From contig CM019216.1 of assembly GCA_009741485.1 (NCBI GenBank), positions 20,684,384 to 20,748,383 of the forward strand: a stretch of 64,000 bases of DNA, in the 5' to 3' direction. This document shows, piece by piece, positions 45,830-57,425 of this stretch (its first letter is position 1; every line of letters starts with the position of its first letter). Both the position numbers and the translations under genes were made by a program. Source of the stretch: Malurus cyaneus samueli. Its lineage: Eukaryota > Chordata > Aves > Passeriformes > Maluridae. The notes under the pieces are model-generated. The model saw nothing but the letters and a program-made list of their open reading frames with translations, ran no database searches and was not told the origin of the DNA.

Positions 45830-47336
45830 TTTAAAAAAATAAAAAAATAGGAGGTATGAAACTAGGAAGAGGGGAGGTGTTGACTGAAATTCAGATTGAA
45901 TAGGGGGAAGAAAAGACACATTCCAATGTTTTTCTTCAGAAATCAGAAGTTTGTGTTAATTGATAGTCAGTTAAATTAGGTATCATTTAAATAAGGTAAA
46001 ATTCCCAGTGTCGAGACTGATTGTCCTGTGATAGCTTTCTTTAGTATTCATCTTGTAATTCCAGAAAGATATTCCTTCCCTGCCCTTTTTAAACATTCCT
46101 AGATGTTTGAGAACTGCCAAACCAGTGCTGCATTCTGCTCTTTAAAACCAATCAGCAGCTCTCCATAATTACCACTGACACTAAATAAAAACAGCACAAA
46201 GAATGATCCCGTGCACTCAGCTTCTTGTCATCCCTCCTGCTTTCCTGCTGGTGTGTTCTCTGTCTCAGCTGTGATTTGTACCAACAGAAAACCTTCCAGA
46301 CAGAGCCTCAGCATGGCTTGGGGTAGCACATGACATCCCAAAGCCCATGGGACACCTCATGGAGCACCAAAATGCTTCAGGTTGGACTTCCATCCTTACA
46401 TTATATTCCAATAAATTCTAGGAGGTTCTGCAACCTCACAGATTTCTGCATGCTTTTCTGTTGCACACATGAATAATTTCTTAGTTACATGACAAGAAAA
46501 TAGCTTTCTGATGGTGAACACTTTGGGTTGAAATAAAGGAAAATTCCTGCAGAAGATGACTGTAGTGTTGGAATCATAGGAAGCCCCACGCTGAGCCCCA
46601 CGGAGATCCAGAGATAAGAACATTGCCAGCTTTGGCTTCAAGTCCAAAGAAAAGAGGGACTCTAGACAGGAACAGCTTCACCACTCCAGAGAATTTTTTT
46701 TTCTTATGATATTTATGTAGTTTTTCTCATCACAATGTGGGAAATGCCTCACAAGGATTTCTGTTTGTCATCTCAAAGCTTTGCTCCTGCTCACAACCCA
46801 GGTAAAGGAGCTGGCACTCAGAGTTTTATCTTGAACTCACATCAAGTCAGCTCTTACTTCCACCTGATCATTTTGATGGCCAGAGATTATATTAATGTCT
46901 TATTCCTTGGCATGTAATTGTCTACAGAATTTACCATGTCTCAGTAATCTTGATTTGACAGGTGGCTTGTAGTCCACTGACTTGCATCCTCTTAAACAAC
47001 GAGTAGGGTGAATGGCTAAAAATTAAGTGCTTTGGGAATTTGTGTCCTGGACACCACAGACAATATCTCCAAGTTTATGTTAATATTGTTACATACTGTA
47101 CAGTGGAGAAGAGGCTGGATATTATATCAGCTAAATTCCTTTAACCCAGTAATTGTCAGTGCTGTACAGTGCCTTGCCTGACCTTTAGATATCTCTCCAG
47201 AGTAGATTAGATTTGATCTTTCTCCTGTTTTGTACCTGACAACTCCAAGTTAATTTCTTCAAAATTCAAATGTACTCAAAAGGCACCATTTCCTTTGTTT
47301 AGACTACTAATATGAGACAGAATCTACTGTAATAAA
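45830..47336. other. Non-coding unique stretch
   Basis: AT-rich. No gene or transposon recognised. Confidence 0.5.
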
Positions 47337-47495
47337 ATCATACAGTTACAGAAAGTCTTGGGTTGGAAAGGACCTTAAAGATCACCTAATTCCAATCTTC
47401 CTGCCATGAGCAGGGGTGTCACCTACTAGATCAAGTTGCCCAGAACCCCATCCAATCTGGCCTTGAACTCTCCAGGGGTTGGGCATCCCATAATA
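47337..47495 (-). mobile_element. CR1 3'-end fragment
   Basis: AATCATACAGTTACAGAAAG, TCTTGGGTTGGAAAGGACCT, 'taaagatcacctaattccaatcttcctgccatgagcaggggtgtcacctactagatcaagttgcccagaaccccatccaatctggccttgaactctccaggggttgggcatccca'. About 160 bp. Confidence 0.95.
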
Positions 47496-48714
47496 ATGAG
47501 ATTTTTGACCCCCGGTGTACTTTAAGACAGCTAAATTTGGAGCTGAGTCTCACTTAGTTTTCTTGAACCTTAGATCAATAATCCACTGGGGCCATTCTAA
47601 AGTCTAGAAACTTATTTTAATTGCATCATGAAAAAATAATATTTGGCACAGTATTTTGTCTACTAAATTCCCTCCACAGAGTTATACTCTAACTTTTTTA
47701 GCTCTGCAGTTCTTTTTCTTCTTAAAACTAAAGGACTGACTTGAACAACAGTCAGGGCCTTCAGATTCCTCAAGGACCCTTCAATCTCTGAGCTTCACAA
47801 AAGCAAATCAACTGCTTCAGCTAAGGGAAATAAAAAGCTGCTTCACACGCGGAGTCAACCTGGCAATATTTTCCCAGGGCTCAGTGGCACCGGTCACCTT
47901 CTTCTTAATTAATTGCCACCCCAGTAGAGTGGCACCAATGTGTTTTGAAAAGTTCTCAACAACAACAGCCTCTTCTGTGATGTGGCTTAAACATGCACGC
48001 TGCACTCTGTTTTGATTGATTGATGAACCTCAGTGCAGTGTATATAATAATGTGCTAAATGTTACATATGCCCTTAGTGGGTAATTTCAGGAAATTATTA
48101 AAATGTGCTTCTTTTAAAAGGTTTGGTAATGTAAGTCACAGAGATGCCTGACAGACCCAATGCTGATTAGTGTGGGTGACCACAGTGTACTCGAGGCTTT
48201 GATATTTCTTGGCTTTTTCTTGGTTTCCCGGAGGCCTTTTGGACAAAGCAAGAAAGATGGCTGAGACACCCTTGGCCTTCTGGGAAACTCAGTGACATTT
48301 AAACACTGCTGGGGCCTATTCTGTTAATATCTAAACTAATTAAAATCAAATCATAATTGTAGGAGCTTGTTCACCAGAATTCTAATCAGACTGGGAGCGG
48401 CGCACGCTGCTGTGCTAAGGGCTGTCTCAGCTCTGTGAGAAGCTTTTCACCACACAGCCAATTGTTCCCTGTGGTTTGTCTCGATCTTACAACTGCTCCT
48501 TAAATAAGAAATGTCACTCCAAATGCAGGGTGAAGACTCCCTTCGACATTTCCTCTTTCTGCTGCATCATGTAATGGGGTATTTGTCAGGGTGTGGCAGG
48601 CTCGTATGTACCCACTGTGTTTTTATTAGGACCGAGTGTGATACCCTGCATTGAACTTCCCCCTTTCACAGCCTCAGAGCAGACTGCAGTTTCCTTGGGA
48701 AGGGTGGCAGAGGG
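47496..48714. other. Non-coding stretch, part possibly constrained
   Basis: No transposon. The segment 48330-48560 is repeat-free and carries the unusual CpG-bearing run CTGGGAGCGGCGCACGCTGC, rare in this AT-rich window, next to 'aaactaattaaaatcaaatcataatt'. It could be a conserved regulatory element; this is inference. Confidence 0.35.
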
Positions 48715-49017
48715 TCAGGCACCCATCTTTCCTCTCTGGTGACCACTGAGAGGACCCAAGGGGATGGCATGAAACTGTTTCAGGGGAGATTTAGGTTGAA
48801 TATTAGGAAAACAATCTTTCCCCAGCAGATGGTTGGGCAATGAACAGGGTCCCCAGTGGAATGGTCACAGCCCCAAGGCTGCCAGAGCTCCAGGACCATT
48901 GGACAACACCCTCAGGGACAGGGTGAGGTTGTTGGGATGTCCTGGGCAAGGTCAGGAATTGGATTCCATGATCCTGGTGGGTCCCTTCCAACTCAGGATA
49001 TTCTGTGATTCTGTGAC
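48715..49017 (+). mobile_element. CR1 3'-end fragment (second subfamily), ~300 bp
   Basis: 'gaggacccaaggggatggcatgaaactgtttcaggggagatttaggttgaatattaggaaaac', 'gcagatggttgggcaatgaacagggtccccagtggaatggtcacagccccaaggctgccagagctccagg', 'aacaccctcagggacagggtgaggttgttgggatgtcctg', and the diagnostic end 'gggtcccttccaactcaggatattctgtgattctgtga'. This tail type differs from the 'ccaacccaaaccattctatg' type elsewhere in the window. Confidence 0.95.
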
Positions 49018-51509
49018 CCAGATGGGAAAAGCTCACGGACAACACAGAGCCAGCACATCTCAGAGCAGAATTGTAAATGATGAGCTGAATTAGAGCTGTG
49101 CTTGATGAAGTACCTGCAGCTGCTGAAGTAAATGTCTGTCAACTCAGCTCTGAGCCTGGCAGGTCTTATTTTTAACATCTGTGTGTTCGGTGTCACCGTG
49201 TGCAGTGAAATACCTGTGTCAGATCAATAAGACACTCTCACTGCTGAGGAAAACAGCATGAGGATATAACAAGTATTAAGGCATATAGGAAAGGCTTATT
49301 AATATTTAGCAAAACTAATCTGTTTCTCACTAGCCAAAACATGCACATCCAGCCCTTTTGGGAAGACAGCTTTGAAGATTCCCTAAGTTGAAATGAGGTT
49401 TTCTGCGCTGTATGTAACCATTCATATTCTCTGTGGGCTAAATCTTATTCCATAATTTTGAAGTCAACCTTTGAGATTTGGGAGATCATTAGAGGGTTTG
49501 TGTATGTTTTCTTCATTCTGTTTTTCCAGATAGACCAAATGTAGTCACTTTATAGATGGGAATGTGATTTAAATAATATGACTTTGCTAACATTACATTT
49601 TGAATTTATCTTTATTAAGTCTGCATTTTAATTTCATTCCATGTATCCTCATTAAGCAACTGTTTGCTCCCTCTGGCATTTTTTCAAGCTAACTTTTAAT
49701 CTACCTATTGGCACTCAAAGCTGTAAAAGTTAAAGCCTATTTGAATTTTTATTTGGAAATCTGCTAGATTTTTTCCCCTCTGTAGAACCGCAGGCATTTT
49801 GTTTTTGCTGGAGATGGTCTATTTTCCCTCTATAATGTGATAAATATTAAATTAAATAACACATATTCATATCAATGTGTTGTATGCAAAGCCCTGTTCC
49901 TCAGAACACTATAGATTAACTACAATAGCACTTTATTTTACACCATTATCGCAGAAAGTCTCTCTGAAATCCTGTCACTGTAGCACTCAGATGCTGCATT
50001 GCCATTGAAATTAGAAGTGAGTGGGCCTAAAGGACTTACATTTTCCTTATTTCTATTGATTTTGACTTCTGAGTCATGCACACACTGCTTTGAGATGACA
50101 GGTGATGGAAGGAAGTTCAGTGGAAGTGGAAGTCACGGATGGGGAGTGCTCTGCATAATGTCACATAATGTGATTTCTCTGGACATCCAACCATGCCAAC
50201 ATTGCAGCACATAGAAAAATTTCTTCCTTTATTATGGTACACTCAAAGAATAAATTTCTGTGGTGCTATACACAATAACTATAAACTTTAGACCCTACCC
50301 CTCTGCTCATCCTTTCCTTCCCCCTCCACTGCCTGCATTTCTCCCTCTACAATCCAGTTGAAATCACTGTATATTTACCTAGAAAAACAAAATTGTTGGT
50401 CCTTGGTTTGATATAATGCTTCATTCCCAGAACTTACACAGCCTACAGTAACTGACTGCTCTCAAACTAAGTTATTGTTTAGAAATATTCCTCTAGCTCA
50501 GCATCTTGTTTTGAAAAGCTGGGTGCTACCTTCAGCAAAAAAATAAATAAACCCTCTAAAGTAGGTCAGGAATCAGAACCAAAAAGGCTGCTCAAGGCAG
50601 GCTCAGATCTGTAGGTATTTGCAATTTTAACTCACTGGTTGTTCAAAACATAACTAAAGCTCCTGAGCATACAGCACAAACAATAGCAAGCAAAAATGGT
50701 TTTTGTTATAAGCATCTGCATCTGTCTTAATTATTACCTGCTTGGAGACATATAAATAAAATTTTGTAGAACCATAGTTAGATATAAATAAACATAAATT
50801 GCAAAAACGGAGCTAGGATTTTTTTTTTTTCCTTTTGGTTTGTAGTGGTTTAAGTTTTAATTTCATGCACCCTTTCAATTATGACTGGATTTTTTTGTAA
50901 GCAACACTTAGAGTTTGCTGCTGCAAACGACTCTTCTGACTAAAAATAATTCTGCTGAGAGCAGTGAGATCACCTGTGCTTTTGTGGATCCTGCACTGAG
51001 ACACACTGCAGGCACTGAGCAGGAGGAACAGCAGAGAAGGAAAATTTTCAGAGAAGGAAAATGCCCATGTTGGTGCTATTGCAAATGGATTTTTTAATCT
51101 ACTGCACCATTTTTGACAGAAAATACTGCTTCTCCATTACTGGATGTTTCCAACCTTGGCATCTCAGACCCATAAGAAGCCAATCTCAGCAGCAAAAAAT
51201 TGTTCAAACACTGCTGGATGGAAGCCACTGGAGGAAGATGCAGCAAGGTGGCAACTTCTCCTTGCAAACAGATCCCTCCTTGGTCTAGGCAGGGCTGTGT
51301 GTCTTCAGAGCACATCCCAGACTGCATTCCTTAATTTGTTAAATCTACACAATTTGCAGGCCTGGAGAAGGAGAAAAATCCATTAGCACAAAGATCCCTT
51401 CCAACCAAGGGCTTTGCTTCCCAGCTGGTCCAGCGAGTCCTCATGTTTTTGGGCCAAGCTGAGCTCTTTTGATGGAGGAGAACTTTTGTTATCCTTATGC
51501 ACATGCTCC
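49018..51509. other. Long AT-rich non-coding stretch
   Basis: Free of recognisable transposons. A 450-bp run (about 49480-49930) is dense in homeodomain-like AT cores and contains few homopolymers; it may include a conserved element. A T-tract lies at 50820-50831. No exon recognised. Confidence 0.45.
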
Positions 51510-51638
51510 AGGTTGGATGGGGCCCTGAACAACCTGGTCTAGTGGAAAACATCCTTGCCTGTGGAAGGGTGTTGGAACAAGACACTTTTTAGTGTACCTT
51601 CCAACTCAAACCATTGTGTTTATCTGTGATTCTACTAA
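51510..51638 (+). mobile_element. CR1 3'-end fragment
   Basis: CCAGGTTGGATGGGGCCCTG, 'aacaacctggtctagtggaaaacatccttgcctgtggaagggtgttggaacaagacactttttagtgtaccttccaactcaaaccattgtgtttatctgtgattct'. About 125 bp, with a small insertion in the terminal repeat. Confidence 0.93.
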
Positions 51639-53398
51639 AAAGGGAACCATTTTCTTTGACTCTTTAGCAAGCACAGTAAAACATGGAAAACAGCAGAATG
51701 AGCATGACTAAGACAACATAAACATAAGCATGGAAAAAATCCACACATTTACAACCCTCCCCTCAGTACTGCACAAGGTGTGGTCTGCATCTGGTCTGTG
51801 TGCTGAATGTACCAATCAGAAATTATCTAGAAAATGCACAGTTGATATACCTGATCAATTCAATCAAATAGCAGAAGTAGGTTCAGACAAATGTCCCCAT
51901 TCTGACCCTTGGGGTCACATTTCAATCCTCAGGTGAGTGGCAAATTCATCTGACCTGAGGAATGTAACTCTGACTCCCTCTTGGGCTGGAAGTTTGAGTA
52001 TCCAGTGTAATGGCTTCTGTTAAACAGTAATTGACTCAAAGTGGAAAATTTCTACTGACATCTGCTAGACAAGGTCCCTGAGATGCTGTGCAAGGCTGGA
52101 AAAGTGCTGCCTGCAGTACCCAGGCTGGAGGCAAGACGTTATGGACTGCCACTTGGTACCTAACGAGGGACCACTTCATCCCAATTTGGATTCTTGACAA
52201 ATCTCATCATTTTCCTGTGATTGCTGAACTATAGTCAGAACCTTCCACTGTGTTCAGGCTTCAATCTTGTTTCTTTTTTTTCTCAATTCCTTTTAAAAAC
52301 ACATCTACTGTTAGTTTTACAAGTGCATATAATTTGTGTGCGCAGTTATTACTTTTTCTCTGCATAATTCTGATCCTGATTATAAGACACAAATGAAAGA
52401 TGAAAAGCAAATGTGATCTCTGATTTTAACAGGTCAAGTTTATGGATCTTGCCTCATTTAAAGAAGATCAGAGAGAAAACCACTACTGACCTCACAATTT
52501 ATCCCAAACTACTACTAAATAAAAACTGGATTTTTCATTATCTTGGCTACAAGTTCCTTTAATTGTAGGTAATTTAAAGTTAATGCCATTGAACACTGAC
52601 AGATACCTCATTGTTTAAAAACTGCACTTTTATCTACTTTCAACTTGTCTCATTCTATTTCCTATGTTTTTGGCTCAGATAGGACAAGGATGGAAACAGA
52701 AATTGGGCAAATGCTATTGACTAACTTTTACTCAATGTCTGATCTTGACTAAAAATCCAAGTCATGCCATGAAAATGGGATCCAAATTCAAGGATAAATT
52801 CTCAAAAATGCAGGGTTGCTTTTACAAGTGGAAAATAATTTTCACACTTAATGTTTCTTCCTTCTTTCTTTCCTTTCTTCCAGAAACATGAAATTAAATA
52901 ACACTGTCCTGATTTTTACCTTACAAGCACTCAGTCCTGGTTCTTATGGTCTGTGGGGGTTTCTTACATGCAAATGGCTGATGGACTTCAGTTTTTTTTC
53001 TGGTGTATTTTTACTTTAAACATATTAAACATTAATTCTTATTCTGACCTTGTTCATACAATCATCCCATTGATAACTCACCAGTATTCTCAGCACTGAT
53101 TTTAACGCTATTTTCAGAGGTTTTGGTCATTTTATCTTACAAAAAGTTGGGGAAAGTCATCTCCTTCCTGCTGTGGGTGTTTGAGGGTGTTTGTTGAACC
53201 AGTGTAACACACTGGCAGGTGAGCCAGTGCTGGGGTCAGTTGGCATTGTTGATTGATCATTTTCTGAAATTAAGATGTCTGCAAGTCCACCAGCTTCGTG
53301 TTCCTGGTCAGCTACCAGGTAAGCAGCATGCAAAGCTGAAATTTGGGTGTTAACAGAAGGTTATATTATTTACCTCAGTAGTGAAAATCCCTGCTGGG
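51639..53398. other. Non-coding unique stretch
   Basis: AT-rich. No gene or transposon recognised. Confidence 0.5.
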
Positions 53399-53441
<43 letters not shown>

Positions 53442-53452
53442 ATAATAAAAGA
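53399..53452. repeat. 41-bp A homopolymer with AAT extension
   Basis: Forty-one consecutive A (53399-53439) followed by TAATAATAAAA. It is the longest homopolymer in the window. The 300 bp upstream do not match a retroelement or processed transcript that I recognise. Confidence 0.95.
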
Positions 53453-53988
53453 TGAAAAATTGCTTCTAGCACAACATTTTCAATTCTACTATTTTGGGGG
53501 AAGATTTAGAAGAAGCTTGTAGCATTTTACAGAAAACTTACTCAAACTCTGGTGCTTCAGTTTCTGCCACATTGAATAATGTCATTCCTTTATGTGGCAA
53601 ATGTGCCTGTATCCCACACGAATTTGGCACTGCTATCATTTTTCCAATCACATACATTTACTTAAATCAGAAATGTTGAATCAAAGTATAGAAATTGGCT
53701 ACAAAGCTCAAATTATCCACTTGGAACATGGATATTTTAAGTTTCATGCTGTAAATACTTTTCTACTATGTCATACAACAGTGGAGATGTGACAAGTGCA
53801 GTCAGTATTACAAAAAAAAAAAATTAAAAAATTTTAACTTATAAATTTTGACATGGTAACATCGTGATTTGGAGGGTGGCAATGGTATTAATGTGATCAA
53901 GGAAATATCAGTTGTTCAGAAATTAAAATACTTGAGTTAAAAATAATCTAAACAAAACTAAACTAAAGAAGTTAAGGACTCTCAATAC
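53453..53988. other. AT-rich non-coding stretch
   Basis: Nothing recognised beyond a short A run (53812-53822). Confidence 0.5.
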
Positions 53989-54128
53989 CTGGAATATTCA
54001 AGACCAGGTTGGACTGGTCCTGGAGCACCCTGCTTTAGTGGAAGGTGTCCTCACCTATGGCAGGGGGGTGGAACTGGGTGAGATTTAAGATCCCTTCATT
54101 CCAAACCATTCTCTGATTCTATGAGTCT
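53989..54128 (+). mobile_element. CR1 3'-end fragment
   Basis: CTGGAATATTCAAGACCAGG, 'ttggactggtcctggagcaccctgctttagtggaaggtgtcctcacctatggcaggggggtggaactgggtgagatttaagatcccttcattccaaaccattctctgattctatgagtctg'. About 140 bp. Confidence 0.95.
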
Positions 54129-56039
54129 GGGATCAAAATATATTATGAAAACATCTCTGTGCCTACTGCAAGCAAAGACCCAGCTGGCACAGCATGAAGC
54201 CACAAGAACATGCTGCTGATTCTCCTCCCCTACTGCCAAATTTGCTGGACCACATGGAGAAGAACAAGGTGAGTGCAGGAACCAGCAGCTTGGTCAAAGA
54301 AAGATTTTGTTCTGACCTCCCACTGATACTGAGGTTCACAGGTAATAAGCAGGACTGGCCTAAGGCCAAAAATAAACTTTTCATTTGGCTCTCTCTGCAA
54401 TGGAGACTTGGCTCCTCCAGCACAGACCTTCAGCAAACTTTCCCTGGAGCGAAGGAAATTTCATTCAGATCAGGGCTGCTAAAAGCAATTCCAGATGATG
54501 GATGGGTTAACTTGGATCCCTCATGTTGGTTTTTGCTCCCAAGTCCTATCAGCAGCTAAAGAGTCATTTGGCCTTATATTAGCATGTTTTAGAAAATGTC
54601 TAGATGTATTTAATGTTTATTTTATACACAATGAGGGGAAAAAAAACCAAATAAAATTCCAGTTCTGTTTCTTCTCTGAAGGTTTTTCTGGAACTACATG
54701 AATAAACTACACGGTGCCCATGTCTGTTTCTTTAATTAAAGGATTGATCTCTAAACATCTTTAAAGAGTCCCATAACTGGACTTGATTCTGTAATTAAAA
54801 AAAAAAATTAATTAAAAAGTTGAAAAATCTTTAATTCAAACTGTGTCTCCACAAATCTAAGGGCATTTCACACCTGAATGACGACAGTCAGCTTCAGGAT
54901 GTAATACTTTTTTCCTACCAGAAAACTTGGTGCCTCACATAACAAAAAATAAACCACAAAAGTCTGAAAAATGCAAACCAAAATTGTCATTTTAGTTTTC
55001 ATGCAGAAAATGTCATTTCCTCCTACGTTGGTTCCCTCCTATCTCTAGATTTTCATCCTCAATACTATAATTCTTAGCTCTTTTTCTGCCTTCTTTGGAA
55101 CTAAGTAAAACAGTGTTTGTGGAATCTTCTTTTCTAATTTCACTTTTCTTTCTTAAATGTGACTCTCAATAAAATAAAGCCCCCCAAAACTGATTAACTA
55201 TTCTAAACCTATTTGATCATACTCCAAAGCCCAAGTGGAGCATGAAGAATAATTTTCAAGTTTTATATTTTAAAAACAATGGAATATTTCTAATCCTAGG
55301 TGTCTCGATCCCATGTGTTAGTTGCAGAATGAAGTAAATAACCTTCTTCTGTATTCGCATTTTAATTTTCTTTCAACATTTTGCAATATAGATTTGCATA
55401 CAGAGAATACTTCTCTTTCTTTATAAACAGATGCCACTCTAGCTGTCATTTCAAAGACGTGTGACTGAATTTCTGAAAGTCTAAGAGACATGTTAAAAGT
55501 GACATGAAGTAAAGCAAATGATTTGACTATTGTTTCAAGTGTTCTTTTTTAAAATTTAAATGCAGAAAAGAAAAAGCCCTGAAGATATTATTCAGTAATA
55601 CTAGCAACAGTATTTCTATAATCCTTTAAATTTCTAAAGTTCCTGTGTAGACAGTAATTAATTTAAATAATACCCACGACTTTTAGATGCTAATATTCAC
55701 CTTGCAAAATAAATTGATTTGTTTGTGTGTGGGTGTTCTTGAGGGCTACACAGGCACAGTCTTTGCAGTCATTTGTCAGTCTCTAATAAGAAACAGAAGT
55801 GACATCTGTCATGCATTCCAGTAAACACATTAAGCAAACACAATAGGACCCCAAAATGTTTACTCAAGTACTCTAATTAATTGTGACTTGCTGGAACAGA
55901 GTTTTCTATGAATTAAACACAAAGATCCATGCTCTCTCCTCCCCCTTGCTGTAGCTTTTTGTGCAGTGGGAAAAGATTTAAACTAAAGACTTCCCTTCTG
56001 GCTCTGCCAAGGTGCATTTTTTCCTCATAGACTTGACTC
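54129..56039. other. AT-rich non-coding stretch
   Basis: A 121-codon open frame (54194-54559) and its antisense counterpart have no recognisable domain. The rest is low-GC unique sequence. Confidence 0.5.
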
Positions 56040-56300
56040 GCAGTAGAAGTTGATGTGAGAGTTTGTCACGGCTGTTTTGACAGTCCGGTCATCCTAATCC
56101 AGGGATCTGGTCCCTGTGGTTTGTCAATTATCCTACTAACCCTACAGCGAGAGGAACACTCAAGGCACTGAACTGTCATCCAATAACCAAGAAATAATGT
56201 CAGCAGCCAGTGAGCAGGGATTGCGAGAGATGGGGATGATTTTGACAACAGAGAAGTGTGGATCATTTCGGCATTTATTTTATTTATAGGCATTCGTAAC
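56040..56300. other. Candidate conserved non-coding element
   Basis: Repeat-free, with CpGs (GTCACGGCTG, AGTCCGGTCATC, TACAGCGAGAGG, ATTGCGAGAGATG, ATTTCGGCA) and two TTTTGACA cores (56074-56081, 56239-56246); the first reads TTTTGACAG, the usual form of a MEIS/PREP-type site. It lies about 85 bp before the preserved MIR. The density of intact CpG in AT-rich surroundings suggests constraint, but only alignment could show it. Confidence 0.35.
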
Positions 56301-56384
56301 AAATTAATTACATCTCACTGCAAGGCTCCACTAACTCTTGCTGGATGCAGGGCTTCCTGCATATGCAGGGTGATGAGCAGAACT

Positions 56385-56590
56385 GAGAGCAGAGAGTGCA
56401 GCACAGCACATCCTGGCGTGGAGGTTCGATTCCTCGTTCCCTTCACTCCCCTCCTGTGACCTTGAGCTTGTTACTTGCCTTGGATATGTTTCAATATCCC
56501 CCCGGATAAACTGAGGATAAAAGCCTGCACTCCTAAGAGCAGGCAGAGCCTTAATCAATTAATGCCTGTAAAGGACATTAAGATCATTTA
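56385..56590 (+). mobile_element. MIR SINE, nearly full length
   Basis: Shows the MIR parts in order. The tRNA-related head contains a B box GGTTCGATTCC (56423-56433). The core reads CTGTGACCTTGAGCTTGTTA and continues to 'cttgcc' (56454-56480). A 'tttcaatatccccccggataaactgaggataaaa' section corresponds to 'cagtttcctcatctgtaaaatgaggataata'. The tail 'ccttaatcaattaatgcctgtaaagg' (56549-56574) corresponds to 'gattaaatgagttaatacatgtaaagc'. MIR is a tRNA-derived amniote SINE of Mesozoic age; birds keep few recognisable copies, so this degree of preservation is notable. The A box is not clear, so it is unlikely to be transcribed. Confidence 0.7.
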
Positions 56591-56690
56591 GCAAAAGGTA
56601 GAATTAAAGTGCAAATTATGCTAAGGTCCTACTGAAATGAAAGGCAAGTGTGTTTAAAAGGGGATTTAGATGCAGAAGGTTAGACAGCAA
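56591..56690. other. Short non-coding gap
   Basis: Nothing recognised. Confidence 0.4.
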
Positions 56691-56840
56691 AGAAAATCTA
56701 GGTGGAGGATCACAAGAGGCTTGATTCTGATCCAGTGTGTAACAGGATAATTTGGCTTAACTCCCCACTTAACACTAACAAAGCAGGCTCTGCCCTGGAT
56801 TCTCACTTGGTGTAAAGTTACAGTGATTTATGATTGCACT
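56691..56840. repeat. Possible ancient amniote repeat relic
   Basis: 'gcttgattctgatccag', 'taactccccact' and 'ctggattctcacttggtgtaaagttacagtgattta' resemble old repeats with 'gcctgattctgatc ... ggtgtaaatcaggagtaactcc' phrases, perhaps the same class as the hairpin relic at 2975-3070. Weak. Confidence 0.3.
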
Positions 56841-57221
56841 GATTCAACCAACTCACAGTCCAAATTTTTGGCTCTTCTAGTCCTTATAATTAGACCTATA
56901 ATCTCAATGTTTTTTTATTCTTTCAGTCTTTTTTACCCCATCCTTTCTCAATCACACATTTACTTAAACCATGTTGAGGTGGGAAAACATGCTGGTAAAA
57001 ACGAAGCAACAGAGACAAACTTTACCTCTGGAGCCATCCTGGTTCCAGGTAAGCCACAGGCACAACCGACAGGGCTGGATGATGGAATGGGCAGCAGTGA
57101 TGGCCTCCTACTCCTTTAGTTCTGGGTTTAGATATAGAGCAGCTTTAGCAGTAGCTGGTTCAAATTTTCTATCACCTGAAATCTTTCCAGAAGAGCACAG
57201 GGCATGAGATGGATGAATTTC
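56841..57221. other. Non-coding stretch
   Basis: Nothing recognised. Confidence 0.45.
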
Positions 57222-57425
57222 CTTGGCCCATCCAACCTGCCCCTGAACATTTCCAGGTATGAAGAGCCACAACTTCTCTGGGCAACCTGTCTGGTCCTCA
57301 CCACCCTCACAGGGAAGGATTTCTTCATCCTGTCTAATCTCTACCCTGACCCTGCCAGTTCAAAGCCGTTCTCCTTGCTCTATCATTGCCCTTGTGAAAG
57401 GTCCCTCTCCAGCCAACAGTAGTGG
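57222..57425 (-). mobile_element. CR1 internal fragment lacking the 3' tail
   Basis: TTGGCCCATCCAACCTGCCC, 'ctgaacatttccaggtatgaagagccacaacttctctgggcaacctgtctggtcctcaccaccctcacagggaaggatttcttcatcctgtctaatctctaccctgaccctgccagttcaaagccgttctccttg', then 'cattgcccttgtgaaaggtccctctccagc'. It starts inside the CR1 tail: the usual 'ttctatgattct ... ggttggaaggga' end is absent. Confidence 0.9.

Noticed and set aside
56423..56433. GGTTCGATTCC as part of a tRNA gene
   Set aside because: The T-arm is imperfect, no acceptor-stem partner is present about 65 bases upstream and the A box is not clear. The motif is explained by the tRNA-derived head of a MIR.
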